From Sipunculus nudus (taxonomy: Eukaryota; Annelida; Sipuncula; Golfingiida; Sipunculidae), in NCBI GenBank assembly GCA_026874595.1, contig CM049322.1, forward strand, positions 41,162,840-41,226,839: a DNA stretch of 64,000 nucleotides, given 5' to 3'. This document shows, piece after piece, positions 22,140 through 33,540 of this stretch; the stretch's first letter is position 1; every line of letters begins with the position of its first letter. Both the position numbers and the translations under genes were made by a program. The notes below the pieces were generated by a model. The model worked only from the letters and a program-made list of their open reading frames with translations. It made no database searches and was not told the DNA's origin.

Positions 22140-23043
22140 CGCTCTACACGATTACCGTGTGGACGGCTATGAGACCTTGGATGTATTTAATACAAAATCT
22201 TAACATTGGTTCTAGTTGGGTCATATAACTCTTGTTTAGCTGGATTCATAACTCTGCAACATATAAATCTTTGGGCAGTACCATTATTTTAGATGTCCTT
22301 ACACCAGTTAATGGGTTAAGTCCTATTGGTCGGACTCCTGCTCCCATGAGCGATAAAAAGGCACCTTTTCCCCTACGACAGGCTTCCACGACACCATCAT
22401 TCCAAGACACCTGGGAGTTTAACCTGATCCCCAAATGATTTATAGATCTAACTTGCATAATATCCTGACCACCAATACGCCATCTCCTTTGTAAAATTTC
22501 TTAAGGAAAAAATTATTCCCCCCCCCTAAAAAAATTATTTTTAATTTAAAAAAAATATATTAGTTTTATAAGGATTAAATACGAATCTAAACTCTCTTGA
22601 GTATAGTTATAACATATATCAATCATAGCTTGTCACCCCGATGGTGACCTTGGCAGGAAGGCAATGTCGTGTGCCTGAGTAGGATTACCTGTATAAACAC
22701 CTTCAATGTATGCTCCATGTCTGGGCTTCCTTAATTTAACAAGATGATCATCAATAAACAGCATGTACGGCCATGGGGATAACACATCACCCTGCGGTAC
22801 TGATTGCTTCACAGAGAACCAAGAGCTATATAATCCGCCATACCTCACACAACTCTCTATATCCTGATAGGCGTCATAAATCACCCTCCAGGCACTACCC
22901 TGTATCACAAAGTCATAAAGTTTGGTCAAAAGGCTAGTGTGCAATACACGGTCGTATGCCATGTTAATGTCAAGGAAACATACATATAATCTTGTATTGG
23001 TAAAAATACATATAGTCATGTTCCAACTGGGTTTATTCAACAA
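22140..23043 (-). pseudogene. Decayed non-LTR retrotransposon: reverse transcriptase and C-terminal region
   Basis: Minus-strand remnants read in LINE order. The frame 23043-22633 (136 codons) carries the reverse-transcriptase palm: FLDINMAYDRV, the motif with the first catalytic Asp, then VPQGDVLSPW and FIDDHL. It ends in AHDIAFL where active enzymes have A/Y-DD, so a catalytic Asp is replaced by His. After an AT-rich break with a poly(C) run (22459-22632), the frame 22458-22246 reads NHLGIRLNSQVSWNDGVVEA and later LNPLTGVR and MVLPKDLY, as in the connection region after the palm. Beyond 22246 another frame continues with RFCIKYIQGL before stop codons. No endonuclease domain is present. The element is dead and truncated at both ends. 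Confidence 0.85.
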
Positions 23044-23255
23044 TTCCTTAATTCCAAGTTACGTTGAAAAAAATCCGCGTTCGGTTATTCCTCCCTTGTT
23101 AAATGTTCCTTAATCAAATAATACAAAAATATACAATCTTTCATGCGAATATAAAATTAAAGATTATTCAGCAACAGGTGGTGAGGGTTGGGGGGGGGGG
23201 GGGGGTAGATGGAACAGAATTTATTACACTTGTCCGGTGCTGTGTGGGACTGAGG
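23036..23255 (+). repeat. Direct repeat R7, right copy
   Basis: Second copy of the 20938-21140 block, about 2.1 kb away in the same orientation, again with an internal poly(G) run (16 G at 23190-23205). Similarity ends abruptly after GTGTGGGACTG. Confidence 0.8.
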
Positions 23256-23935
23256 CGTAAATATGCACTTTTTCAATCCTATGGCATGTTAACGCATGAT
23301 ATTTACTTGTTTTTATTGACTATCTGTGTGCATTTCTTAGCGATACGAACATTTAACTTATTTTTATTTCTTCAAATTTATGCACACCATATATATCGTA
23401 TTCTTTTTCAAAGCTATGCTTTTTTATGTATTGCTATATGTGTATAGCGTCTTAGAGCACTCATAGGTTGTTTAATGCTATATGAAATGAATCATTATTG
23501 TAATTATTAATTATTACATTACTGTATTATTACTTTCATTATTTTTATTAAACGCTTTTTAGCGAAGCTACTTTAATTACTTTGAAAGGCATTTGAATAA
23601 TGCGAAACCTGTTTTATGCTTCACAATTTTCTTTATAATATACTACTATAAGGTAGTCTGGACGTTATTTAATATACTATAATTGCAATTATATGACGAA
23701 TCACACTCAGGTATTTAGAAATTCTAATCTCATGACAAATATCGATGGGGTAATATTGCAGGGTACAGAAAGAAATACAGAAGTACCTGGTCCTATACCG
23801 ATAATACAGATATACATTTTGCCAAAATGCACTGCAAATTACACGAAAAATTATATCTTTGTAACGACATAATAGATCAGACGAATCTGATATTTGTTTG
23901 TATATATACCTGCCGTTGAGCTGGTCAAAGTGGTG
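23256..23935. other. AT-rich, no gene recognised
   Basis: Strongly AT-rich. One frame at 23103-23447 begins in R7 and ends in low-complexity Leu/Phe/Tyr-rich sequence, so I do not accept it. Confidence 0.45.
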
Positions 23936-23939
23936 TTAA

Positions 23940-24105
23940 CATTACTAGCGGTATACCAATAATTTCGACATGAGACATGCGACGTCCTTGATTTAGTGTG
24001 CACGCAAAATGGCAGCTCAAATAAGCGGTTTCGAGAATCTGGAGAAATAAACCGGTGATAGCATCCAGTTCAGTCTGCCTGTAGAGAGAGAGAGAGAGAG
24101 AAAGA
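23940..24105 (+). repeat. Duplicated ATG-containing segment R8, degenerate copy
   Basis: Aligns with 27125-27250: GCGGTATACC (GCGGTTATACC), CGACATG, GTGTGCACGCAAAATGGCA, and a TTTCGAGAA block followed by GG(A)GA and AACCGGT. The Met frame reads M-A-A-Q-I-S-G-F-E-N-L-E-K and then stops because one base is missing relative to the other copy. It ends in a (GA)n tract at 24082-24105. Confidence 0.6.
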
Positions 24106-24848
24106 GTTTGATAGCAAGGGGATTTGTATCGGTTAGAGCCTATAACGCTTTCTTACACAACCCCCAAATCCTCATCCCATCAAAATACAAGCTGGTGTGC
24201 AGCATTCTTGAAAACAGATTCCTTTCTCCACGAAACGCTTGGCATAAGGCTCAAAATGGTGTAAACTGTCGATCCCTGATATATTGTTAATGCGCTGAGA
24301 ACCAGTCTATCATGATCAAACTCAATTGTAGCTACACAATGTAAAATGTCGCAATGACCATAAATTAAATAATATACTTAACAGGAAAGTTCAGATGGAA
24401 TTTATTGGTGTTCGTTGGGGATCTGACGTGACGCACGATGAAAATATGTCAAAGTTTCTTCCTTGGCAGTAAATAAATGAATTAATGTTTCCCGTTGAAA
24501 AAATGGGGGGAAAATGACCAGATGCATCCTGGGAAAATAACATGCTTTCGCTGTTGAACGCTGTTTTTATATGAGAAACACACAGCTGTATTCCACGCGT
24601 ATCCTAGTTACGGTACCTTGGTTACAAGGATTCCATACATGTACCTTTCACGATAGCATAATCATGAACCATATTTCATTCCGACGTAGCACTTCGGTTA
24701 GTTCAGACTTCATCAGACAATCTTTAAGCCACATGAAACATGTTTTTTTTACTTAACCTAATACCAACACCATAACACCATATTTAAAAGATGATTGGTT
24801 TTATCGCTCAGTATGTTTCCGCTCTGAAATTACACTCGGCATCTTCAA
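24106..24848. other. No gene recognised
   Basis: No supported coding sequence or repeat. Confidence 0.4.
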
Positions 24849-24849
24849 G

Positions 24850-25078
24850 TCCATGGGCGGATGCAGGATTAAAAAAATGAGGTTTTCAACCCTGGAAAAC
24901 TAATGACAGACCCTTAAAATATATCCACAGGCAAGGAAACGGAAGGAGTGGGGGGGGGGGGGGGTGCTTGAGGTCGCTAAATGGTCTGAAACCCTGAAGA
25001 AAATTTTGTAGTAGCTGAAAGGTGTTGGGGGGGGGGGGGGGTTCCGCACCCCCCGGGCCCCTTCCTGGATATACAATG
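24850..25078. mobile_element. MITE-like element with two poly(G) tracts
   Basis: Begins TGGGCGGATGCAGGATT followed by an A-run, contains poly(G)15 at 24950-24964 and poly(G)15 at 25027-25041, and ends near CCCCTTCCTGGAT. It is related in layout and end sequence to 11064-11246 in reverse orientation. Confidence 0.5.
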
Positions 25079-25079
25079 T

Positions 25080-27120
25080 TTCGAAAATACGTGTAGTTTA
25101 AAAAGGTGACGTAATACCCAGAATTTAATACGCCAATTGATTGAAAACAGGTTTACATGAAACGGAAACATTACCGCCAGGTATAAGAACCTTTATTTTC
25201 TGTCTATATTGCTAACACAATCAATAGTCAATATATCAGACGTCAGGGAAATTTCTGAAAAAGATTTGTCCATAAATTCAGGTTATCCAATGCTTGTCCT
25301 GAGTTTGAGATTATACTTATATGATATCCCGGAGTTCGAGCGTGATTAATCTAGATAACGCTGTCACGTGACTCTGTTTGTATACATGTAATTGCACTAA
25401 AAATAGCTGTATATTGGCTAAGTTTTCAAAGGCATTATATTACATGTATTATTGTATTTTTTCCTGAAAGGCATTACGGCATTTATTTTTCAAGAAATTG
25501 ATTCAGAAGTTTTTTTTTTCATTCCTAAAAGACTTTCTCGATTCTGTTAATATATATATATATATACATATAAATATCAATTTTAGTACACCTTGCTAAC
25601 AAAGGGTATTTGGTTAATATATAGAGAAGCTATACATACCAAAACGAGGCTCCAGCGTTCACAGGTGATCCACTTGGATAGAACTCGTGCAGAACCAGCG
25701 CTTTATCATATCCATGGATACAACTTACAAGTTTTCATTTCCCAAAACGCGTGGCGTCACAAACAGTGTTTATTCTTAAGGAGGAAAGTCCCGACGTGTA
25801 GTATTGGTACTCAAACAATAACAGTATTTATCCCGTTTTCTCTCTTCACGCTATGCTGTGTGTGTGCCCTAGGACTAGGGTAAGAAAGCCCTTTAGAAAA
25901 TCAGACATTCCAAACAAAAATAATTATGATATCTAGATTAAAATGTGTCATATTCATCATAAAAAAAGATATTGTTACAGAATTACTGCAAACAAATATA
26001 TATAGACACTTCCCTAACCTAGACTTCAATATGAACTTAATAAAGCTTTAGAAACTTTATATTTCTTATGTGGCCCTTTAAACCGAAATTAGATTACATA
26101 TATTATCGTATGATGGATTAGATGAGGAATGTACGAGCCCATGTCGTTGCTTCCATTACAAATCGGCGAGTGTGTAATGATACATGAAATATTGCGAACG
26201 TTATTTATTACTGTTGAAATCGATGCTCACTTTAGATTTTTCTACAATTGACATGTGTATTGCTATTTTGTTACTTCTGCAGATCATGTATTTCACTTTA
26301 TAATCCATATAAAATATGACCTTCAGTCGTCTCAATAATAAACAAACATATATGAAATGCTGTGGGGCAAATAATATAAAACCAGATTCAAATTTTAGAA
26401 CCCAGTATTCAACATTCTATCAAGCATATGAGATTAAGGAAAATGAGATATTACGTATATAACATTATATATCATCACATATATTTTGAAACACGAAGAA
26501 GCGTATCGGCGATATATATTGGGTATCACTTTGAGTGTACCGCAAAACATATTATACCTGAACAGGCTGACCGATACCAAGCCCTAATAAACAGTGAGCT
26601 CTGTTTTCATTCATAAACACAATCTTTAACTGAATTCCTTGGTAAATCGAATAAATTCCTTTTTTCTGTCCCATATAACATACTGGATACAACTGAATGC
26701 AAACTTTCATTAAAAAACTCCCGTCTTTCTGTTTGGCTCACCTACAAATAGGAGATGCACTCTATAGATTTTTATATCCCAAGGTCAAGGTCCAGGACCC
26801 ACAATTTGAAAAAGTACATACAAATAGCCATAAAACGATGGGCGAACATGCACCAACTTATCTTTAACATATATGTGAGGAAAGTGTACCTACGTTGAAA
26901 TTTTCATGTCAGATTTTAAAAAGAGGCAGAAAATATGACTGGCGTTATATAATAAATGGCCAAGGAAGATTGGCTCTAATAGTCCATTATTTGAAAAGGG
27001 TTGAAATGGTTTGATAGTTTTGCGTGTGTCAAGATAATCAATCATACATGCTCCGTTTCTTTTTGGCTCCGCTGAATAGAAAACATATGATAAAGTTATA
27101 TATTGTGTGAATTTAATACA
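25080..27120. other. No gene recognised over ~2 kb
   Basis: AT-rich with a small TA tract at 25550-25566. A weak block at 26740-26830 (TTGGCTCACCTA, AAGGTCAAGGTCCAGGA) resembles a decayed unit of the ~145-bp core repeat at 7622-9395. Open frames here (for example 25593-25883 +) have no recognisable domain. Confidence 0.45.
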
Positions 27121-27124
27121 ACAA

Positions 27125-27345
27125 GCGGTTATACCTATAATGCCGACATGTGACCTGTGACATTAAGGTTTTATTGTGCACCCAAAATGGCATCGGCCAT
27201 GAGCAGTTTCGAGAAACTGGGAGAATATAACCGGTCCGTGTTTGAGCGAAGAGGAGACATAAAAGTAGCCCGAAGTCAACTTTCAGGCAGAATCAGGCAG
27301 AGGGAGTTTGATGTCATTGGCACGTGTATCGACACAGATCGGTTG
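27125..27345 (+). repeat. Duplicated ATG-containing segment R8, intact copy
   Basis: Partner of 23940-24105, about 3.2 kb apart in the same orientation. The shared part covers roughly 60 bp upstream of an ATG and the first ~17 codons, so the duplicated unit looks like a 5' UTR plus start of a reading frame rather than a random repeat. Confidence 0.6.
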
Positions 27346-27432
27346 AGCTCTATCAATATAAATTTATATAATCAGTTTTCTAGTAAAAAGAAATTTCTGG
27401 CCATATATTTTCCTGTACATCATCTCAACTGA
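27187..27432 (+). CDS. Possible short reading frame or gene fragment of unknown function
   Basis: From the ATG at 27187 the frame runs 81 codons to a stop at 27432. It starts MASAMSSFEKLGEYNR and continues SVFERRGDIKVARSQ, a mixed, charged, protein-like composition unlike the low-complexity frames nearby. The C-terminal part from about residue 60 is AT-biased (Asn/Ile/Tyr/Ser/Lys), so a real exon may end earlier, although I see no consensus donor. The degenerate copy at 23940 keeps the Met and the FE-x-L motif. I do not recognise the protein. It may be a gene fragment, a repeat-borne frame or chance. Confidence 0.25.
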   Translation: MASAMSSFEKLGEYNRSVFERRGDIKVARSQLSGRIRQREFDVIGTCIDTDRLSSININLYNQFSSKKKFLAIYFPVHHLN

Positions 27433-27439
27433 TATAGTA

Positions 27440-27685
27440 TCTCTCGCGGTTATGGTTGACCGGACTTCCGGTAACGCATGCAGGCTTTCTATGGCATACA
27501 GACACGTGGACTGAGTTTACTCACACCAAAATCCATAACGTATAAATCAAGTGAACTGAATATAGCAAGTACGTGTGCCGAGATAGTTAAGTTAAAATCA
27601 ACTTGTGGCATACTGGTGTTTACACCATTCATTGCAATGTGTTTAATATATTGTGTAGGTAGTATCTTTCCATAAATGAGTAATG

Positions 27686-27740
<55 letters not shown>

Positions 27741-28305
27741 TACCAATACATACGAGTCCCATTATGAATAATTCAGTTAAATTTGTATAATAAATAAACG
27801 TCTATCGATGTAGGCACAATTTTAAACATAAAATAGTCCATTACTTTAACCGGCTTACTACCAAAGTACAATCCAAAACCCCATAACAATCTTTTATTGG
27901 AACACGCCGTGTCTAACGCCTGCCGTTGAAAGGTAGCTGCATTAGGCAGCTGTAAGATCGGCAGGACCGCTCACAAACAGTGCTCGCTGGTGTTTTGTCC
28001 GGGTATTGGAACATTTTCTCTTTGGTTCTGATGCTTTTTTTGGGAGCTAATTTGTTAGTTACATGTTACTCGTTTTAATACGTTTTGCTCTGCCATTATA
28101 ATCCGCTTCACCAGCTAATTAATGTCCATTTAACGTGAATTCTCTCAAAATATTGCAATGCATCCTGTTTGACAGTAAGTTTTTTATGGACTTTACGAGA
28201 GTAACATTATAATTTGCGGTGCCGTCTATATTTTTTCCAGATTCGTTTAAGTTTTCAGACATTTTGGAATGCTATACACAATAGTCTTTTGAGATAATGA
28301 TGAAA
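27440..28305. other. No gene; (TA)n at 27689-27736
   Basis: Contains a 48-bp (TA)n microsatellite and a small 6-bp-stem hairpin (AGCTGC / GCAGCT near 27943). No coding feature supported. Confidence 0.45.
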
Positions 28306-28309
28306 ATAA

Positions 28310-28410
28310 ACGATAATAAAACCGTTTGCATACCTGTACACAAGTGGAAAGAGTTTGCACCGGGCATGATAGCCAGCAAGCCACCTGGTGGCATTAAACA
28401 CTTTTTTCTA
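28310..28410 (+). repeat. Interspersed repeat R6, copy 2
   Basis: CCGTTTGCATACCTGTACAC, CAAGTGGAAAGAG, TTGCACCGGGCATGA and CACCTGGTGGC match 7010-7110 in order. It lies ~570 bp upstream of the GT92 start codon. Confidence 0.6.
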
Positions 28411-28478
28411 GCTCAAAACTGATCTATTTTAGAACTGTGATTAGTTTTCTTGTTTCTTCTTCGTGTATGGGATTTTTC

Positions 28479-28488
28479 GCGCATGCGC
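28479..28488 (+). promoter_or_regulatory. NRF1-like palindrome upstream of the GT92 gene
   Basis: GCGCATGCGC, a perfect palindromic core of the NRF1 site, lies ~490 bp before the start codon, with a TATAAAA at 28577-28583 about 400 bp before it. The core is rare in AT-rich DNA. Function is inferred from position only. Confidence 0.3.
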
Positions 28489-28978
28489 AAGTCTGGAACT
28501 GTGGTCACGCAGTCTTGAAATAGTAAACAGGCACAAGTAGACTGTGTAAACTCTCCTACTAAGTACCATAACAACGTATAAAACAGGTGAAATTGAGATA
28601 GGGAAGTCATGGTGCCTGGAAAAGGAACTGATAGCGTGCTTGAGACGATGTACATGTTATTGCAAATGTGTATACATGTATTTACCTTTTATAACGTCAG
28701 CACGCCTTCCAATGTTAACGAGTGAGAATTGTCCCCGGGCTTTTTTATTTCTTCATATTAATACAAATCCAGATACAAACTGCGTCGAACGAATATGTCG
28801 GTAAATAACCACAACTGCTATGCTTGACTTTTGTCTTCACAGGTACATGTACAAGAAAACAAGGGGCTGCATTTTAGAAGATAGGAAAGTATAAAATACA
28901 TGTCCAAGAAACGTAGTACCGAACATGAAATGCTGACGTCATTATTGATTTTTCGAATTCGAAACGTCATTTCCTGAC

Positions 28979-29065
28979 ATGCGCAGTGTATGTCGGCGCC
29001 TGAAGGCATGGGTCCTGGTCGTATTTTGTCTGGCGGTCATGCCGCTCGCCATCATGCATTTCCAG
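28979..29065 (+). CDS. Glycosyltransferase family 92 gene, exon 1 (membrane anchor)
   Basis: Twenty-nine codons from ATG to CAG, followed at once by GTAAGT, a consensus donor (29066). The peptide starts MRSVCRRLK and then has a hydrophobic segment from about W11 to F28 (WVLVVFCLAVMPLAIMHF). Basic residues before a single hydrophobic stretch are the classic type-II signal anchor of Golgi glycosyltransferases, which places the enzyme in the secretory pathway with its catalytic domain in the lumen. The exon ends in phase 0 and exon 2 resumes in phase 0 at 30235. Joining them gives 374 residues. The start has G at -3. This exon is not obvious from frame length alone, because the frame runs on into the intron; the donor, the anchor and the matching phase make the assignment. 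Confidence 0.75.
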
Positions 29066-29663
29066 GTAAGTTTGCTTTTTACCCACTTAAGGCCTTATGT
29101 AACGAAAAAATATGATTTATTAAAAGCAGCATATTTTATTTCAATGTTTAAGCAACTTTCTCTGTATTGATTTGGTTGTATTGATGATTTAAAACTGCCT
29201 CTAGACCGTGCTCTGGAAATCCTCATTCCATTCTTCTGAAAACGCTAAAATTTAACTGACACCCTGTGTAAAGCCCAAATATCACAATGGAAGTTATACA
29301 GGGAAGCAATTGTCCTCATATATCTGCATAAATTTGTGTGGAATTCGAAAAAAGAAACTAAACTCGAAACAAGATCACATTATCAAAATTTAACCCGGAT
29401 TTTTGTTAACAAATTCCTTTAAAAAAATAACTAAATAATTTATTATTAATTTTATTCCTTTAGTGTACTTTACTTACGGGTAGTCGCTTGGTATGTTATA
29501 TAGCGGCTGCAGACAGAGGTACAATGCGTCTTGTGTAATTTTCTTATAGCGCCTATGCATGAATAACTAATGTTCTCATGAATTCTTTAATGCTTTCCAA
29601 AGATCAAGAACTTTTACGAAACAGGTATAGTTTGAACTGCTCAGATAGAACTGGAGTTGTAGT

Positions 29664-29722
<59 letters not shown>

Positions 29723-30234
29723 GCATACGTCAATATGTCTATTCTTAATAGGTCTTTATACATTGTAAGTCTATTACAACATAGCCTTACCAAAGGTTCA
29801 AGAATAAGTTCTTAGAAATCATAAACGACGACAGTGCTTCATGTACAATATAATATCATGTTCTAAAACTTTTTAACATAAACATTCCCCTATGAAGTTT
29901 AAGACATACATTCACGATTTATAGCCCCGTTAAGTCACAACCCTCGGGGTTAGGGCGGTCGTTCGCGAGTCCAACTTTAAACCTTTCTGACCCGCCATGA
30001 TCCTTAATAACCCATAGCTTTAACGGTAGTTTAAACGGTTTAACTAACTGTGGGCCTCTGTGTTCCAGCAATTCCTCTGTCAATTTATATCGTAGCTGTT
30101 ATTTATATCTTCAGCCCTTAACAGGACAGAAATACATTTCTTCCAAACATAAAACCCTTGCATGTAAATAACAATCTCATTCAGAGGGAAGCAATTGTAA
30201 CTTTCTTTAAATTATAAATTATATATATTTCAAG
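29066..30234 (+). other. Intron of the GT92 gene
   Basis: A 1169-bp GT-AG intron, GTAAGT at the donor and TTTCAAG at the acceptor. It contains a (TA)n microsatellite at 29667-29718 and no coding signal. A second in-frame acceptor, CCAG ending at 30243, lies 9 nt downstream. Use of that site would remove Val-Arg-Gln. Confidence 0.65.
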
Positions 30235-31272
30235 GTACGCCAGGGCCCATCGTCTGATTTCGAGAAAATGCTTCATCGAGCGATCGTACCGGAAGACGCT
30301 TTTGCTAAAAAGTCGCCACATTTGCATCTTTTAAAATACATTCCATTGAACGACACGAGCGCACCTGAAACCGAGCAACCAATCGGCAGCGACTGGATCC
30401 TGACACGTGACCCAAGTCTCGCCAGCGGTCCAATGTCCGGATCACAGACCGGAGACGCTGTTCCACTTTGGCAGAAAGTAGTCCAGGAAGGGGCGTGGCC
30501 TAAACATTATTTTCTCGCTGAAATACTCCAAGTTCGTATTTACGAAAAAGATAAAGCTAAATGGACGTTGAAAGAGCTTAAACAGTGGATGCATTATATG
30601 TTTTGGGCCGGCATACAACATATCTATATCTGTGATCATTATGCGGACAAAAATGAGAGCATTGAACCTTTGCTTAAGCGATATATTGACCTTGGCCTTG
30701 TGACCTACTTTCACTGGGGTGACACCAGGGATCCAATGACAGCTCAAGTTGCATGTTACCAAACGATGATAAATAAATACAAAACAGTTACCGACTGGCA
30801 AATTGCAATAGATATGGACGAATATCCTTGGGTGCCGAACGACGTGAACGAAGGATTTTTAGTACGTTATTTGCAGAAACTTCCAGAGCATATTTCAGAA
30901 GTGTCGATGCACAATTTTATAATGATGGGCCAAGGTGATCGCAAACAAGATATGACGATAGCTCGGATTAATCGCAGAACTCCTGGGCCCGCTAATCCAC
31001 TGGATAAACCCATTTATCGCCCAAGCAGAGTACGGGCACAAATCCACCATAACGCATTATTAACTGGAAAACGATTAGAAGTTGATGATAATGAATTAAA
31101 AATGTTACATTACTGGGGAGCCCGCACGCAGAAGTGGGGACCAGACACACCGGAAACAATAGAGAAAACAATAGAATTTAATGACGTCAGAGATAGACTG
31201 GCGCCTGCAATAAGGAATTCGCTCATTATTTTTGGAGAGCTAGACGCTTTTAGTAATTCTACGGGACCATAG
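30235..31272 (+). CDS. Glycosyltransferase family 92 (DUF23) gene, exon 2 (catalytic domain)
   Basis: The frame is open from the acceptor (30235) to the stop at 31270-31272, 345 codons. The first Met (30268) is internal: 11 in-frame codons precede it. Numbering from that Met, the segment 78-90 (PKHYFLAEILQVR) starts the core. KELKQWMHYMFWAGIQHIYI at about 102-121 matches the family's pattern of a solvent-facing helix before a Y/I-D strand. LVTYFHWGD at 144-152 follows, then AIDMDEYPW at 180-188, the DxD-type metal and nucleotide-sugar site in its family form. HYWGAR lies near the C terminus. Family members transfer galactose to glycan acceptors such as core fucose, but donor and acceptor cannot be read here. 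Total predicted length (374) is compact for animal members. No second gene overlaps; the nearest plausible polyadenylation signal is ATTAAA at 31463. Assignment to the family is firm, substrate unknown. Confidence 0.85.
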   Translation, partial: VRQGPSSDFEKMLHRAIVPEDAFAKKSPHLHLLKYIPLNDTSAPETEQPIGSDWILTRDPSLASGPMSGSQTGDAVPLWQKVVQEGAWPKHYFLAEILQVRIYEKDKAKWTLKELKQWMHYMFWAGIQHIYICDHYADKNESIEPLLKRYIDLGLVTYFHWGDTRDPMTAQVACYQTMINKYKTVTDWQIAIDMDEYPWVPNDVNEGFLVRYLQKLPEHISEVSMHNFIMMGQGDRKQDMTIARINRRTPGPANPLDKPIYRPSRVRAQIHHNALLTGKRLEVDDNELKMLHYWGARTQKWGPDTPETIEKTIEFNDVRDRLAPAIRNSLIIFGELDAFSNSTGP

Positions 31273-33540
31273 GCTACAAAGACCCTTAATGTTCTTTTCT
31301 GAACTTCCAACAATACGCGACGATTGTTAGATACACTAACTTTAACATCTGCAGCCTTTTTATCCTCGCTAACTTTTTAACAGCAGAACTGTATCCTGAT
31401 AATCAAAAACTTTCCGTACCATAGTACCTTCCGTATGGTTTTTTTTTTAAATTCCATTGTGGATTAAAAAAGCATTGAAAATCCCATGCACCGACACCTG
31501 CGTACACATCACTTAAATACCGCGAAGGAGAATGGAGAAAAGATGCCGATTCAAGGCTATGAGTTTCCAGGAACTTACGGTGTTTATTCTGCCCAGGTTT
31601 GTGTATTCGTTATATTGTTGTGAAATGAAGACCCTGATTGTGGTGGCCTCAATCGCAAAAAATGTGTTCCAACGACATGTTGACGACAAGAAAGCGACTA
31701 TTGGGATAAAAATATTTTGCTAATGGCTTTTCTGTAAAAAATGAGCGCCTGTTGTGGATATTTCTCCGTACGGAATATATCTCGGGTCACACAACTCCAG
31801 ACCACAGGAACTATTAAGTGCTATCTGGCCAATGAGAGGTTTATAATTGCACTGAAACATTTGTTTCTTAACAGAGCCATCCATCGGTCACATTAGAAAC
31901 TATAATTTTTTCTGAAGTTTTCTGGTCAATATCCATTTGGTCCTCTAAGCTCTTTTTTCTGTTTGTGGCAGAATAATTCTTTCCGCGTATAAAGTAATTA
32001 AGTTTCAGAGTAGCATGAACAACGATGATGTCTTTGTTTTATAAAATAGCCGCTAGATATCACTGACGGCCATCGCGAGTATTCCTATATATTTTAAAAC
32101 ATGAAACAAATTTTAATTATCCTCTTACACCAGCAACAAAGGGTCCTTGCACTCACTATATACAGGAGAAACGCCGCAATCGTAGCTTTGCCTTTGCTTG
32201 AATTGTATAAATCACAGAATCACAGACAGAATTTTAAACAAGAACGCATTGTTTTACATTCTCAGCGCTTAACATAAGTAAATGTTGAAACGGTTGTTTC
32301 TATGACAACCATTGCTGCCTACTTTCAAATCTGCGGCTGGTTACTCTTACAGTTACTTGAAAACAAATATTTGCTACCTCGTGGAATTTCCAAATTTAAA
32401 TATTCAATATTATTCCTGCAAATCAGTATTACTTGGATCCGCCCCTTTTACATCAATAGTTCAAGTCATTATCTCCTAAACCTTTGTCTGACACGATCGT
32501 AAATTTGCTGTGCCTGATTATATGTAACTATCCGCAATAAGAACGGATACGGCGAGTCCACTAAACCAACTCCGACCCCTCAATGCCGAGTGTTTTTCGG
32601 AGTAGCTCCATTTAAGTCCCTCGTGTACATTCCACCAGTACTTTATGATTTATAAGTTTTAAGATCCACAATTGTAAAAAGAAATTGCATCTGTTTACTG
32701 AAAAATGTCAGGACCAGTTCGAGTACGATTCGGATTTTGAAAGATTATGTGATCATACTCTTGACAATATAAGTCGGCCAAAACAGGTAGGTTGTCCACG
32801 TCAGCTGCGCACTAAGATAAACTGGATGATTTGAATTTACAAGAAAAGGAGTCAGCCTTTTTAAAGAGAGAAAAAACATTAAAAAATATTTTAACTTTTT
32901 CACTTGTACATATGTTTCTTCGATTTTAAAGTTAACTGATTTGACATGTACTAACCATCTTAATGATACGTCCAGTAAAGTGTACAAGCACTAATAAACT
33001 CGAGGGTACTGTGGGTTACACCATCAGCTTACAGGATACATATATAAATATTATTTCTATCAGTATTTTTCCGACACCGCTTCTGTCAGTGATTAATCTT
33101 TGGTTTGACATACGGGTTACTTTTAGAGGCATAAGTGAATGGTCCTGTCGATCAAGAAATTTGTTCACATGATCGATGGTGTATGAATTTTTAACTTTTT
33201 TATACTTAGAATGTTAGAGCAAAAGGAGAAGTTCCCTCTCCATGACGGTTGGTTAAATGATCTGTGATTTGTCGTATTAGGATAATGTTATATTGGGTCA
33301 TAAACGGGCGGGCTACATAAGGCGTTAATTTTAGGCCTAAATTATGTTTAACAGTGATCAAAACTAAGGAATACAAGCCTGCTGTGTGCATTTACAGGCG
33401 CATGCAATAAACATACGTGATAGGATACCTGCATTCTTACGCAAGACACTGTATGAACGCCAACCTGATGATTAGAAAAATGATAACAGAAAAATAATTC
33501 AGGTAATTGGCACCAACACAAGCAGTATATTCGGTGAATA
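31273..33540. other. 3' flank of GT92 gene; no further gene recognised
   Basis: A possible polyadenylation signal ATTAAA lies at 31463-31468, 190 nt past the stop codon. The rest to 33540 shows no frame with recognisable similarity and no clear repeat. Confidence 0.45.

Noticed and set aside
25593-25883. 96-codon + frame
   Set aside because: No recognisable domain, no splice or promoter support, and length within chance expectation.
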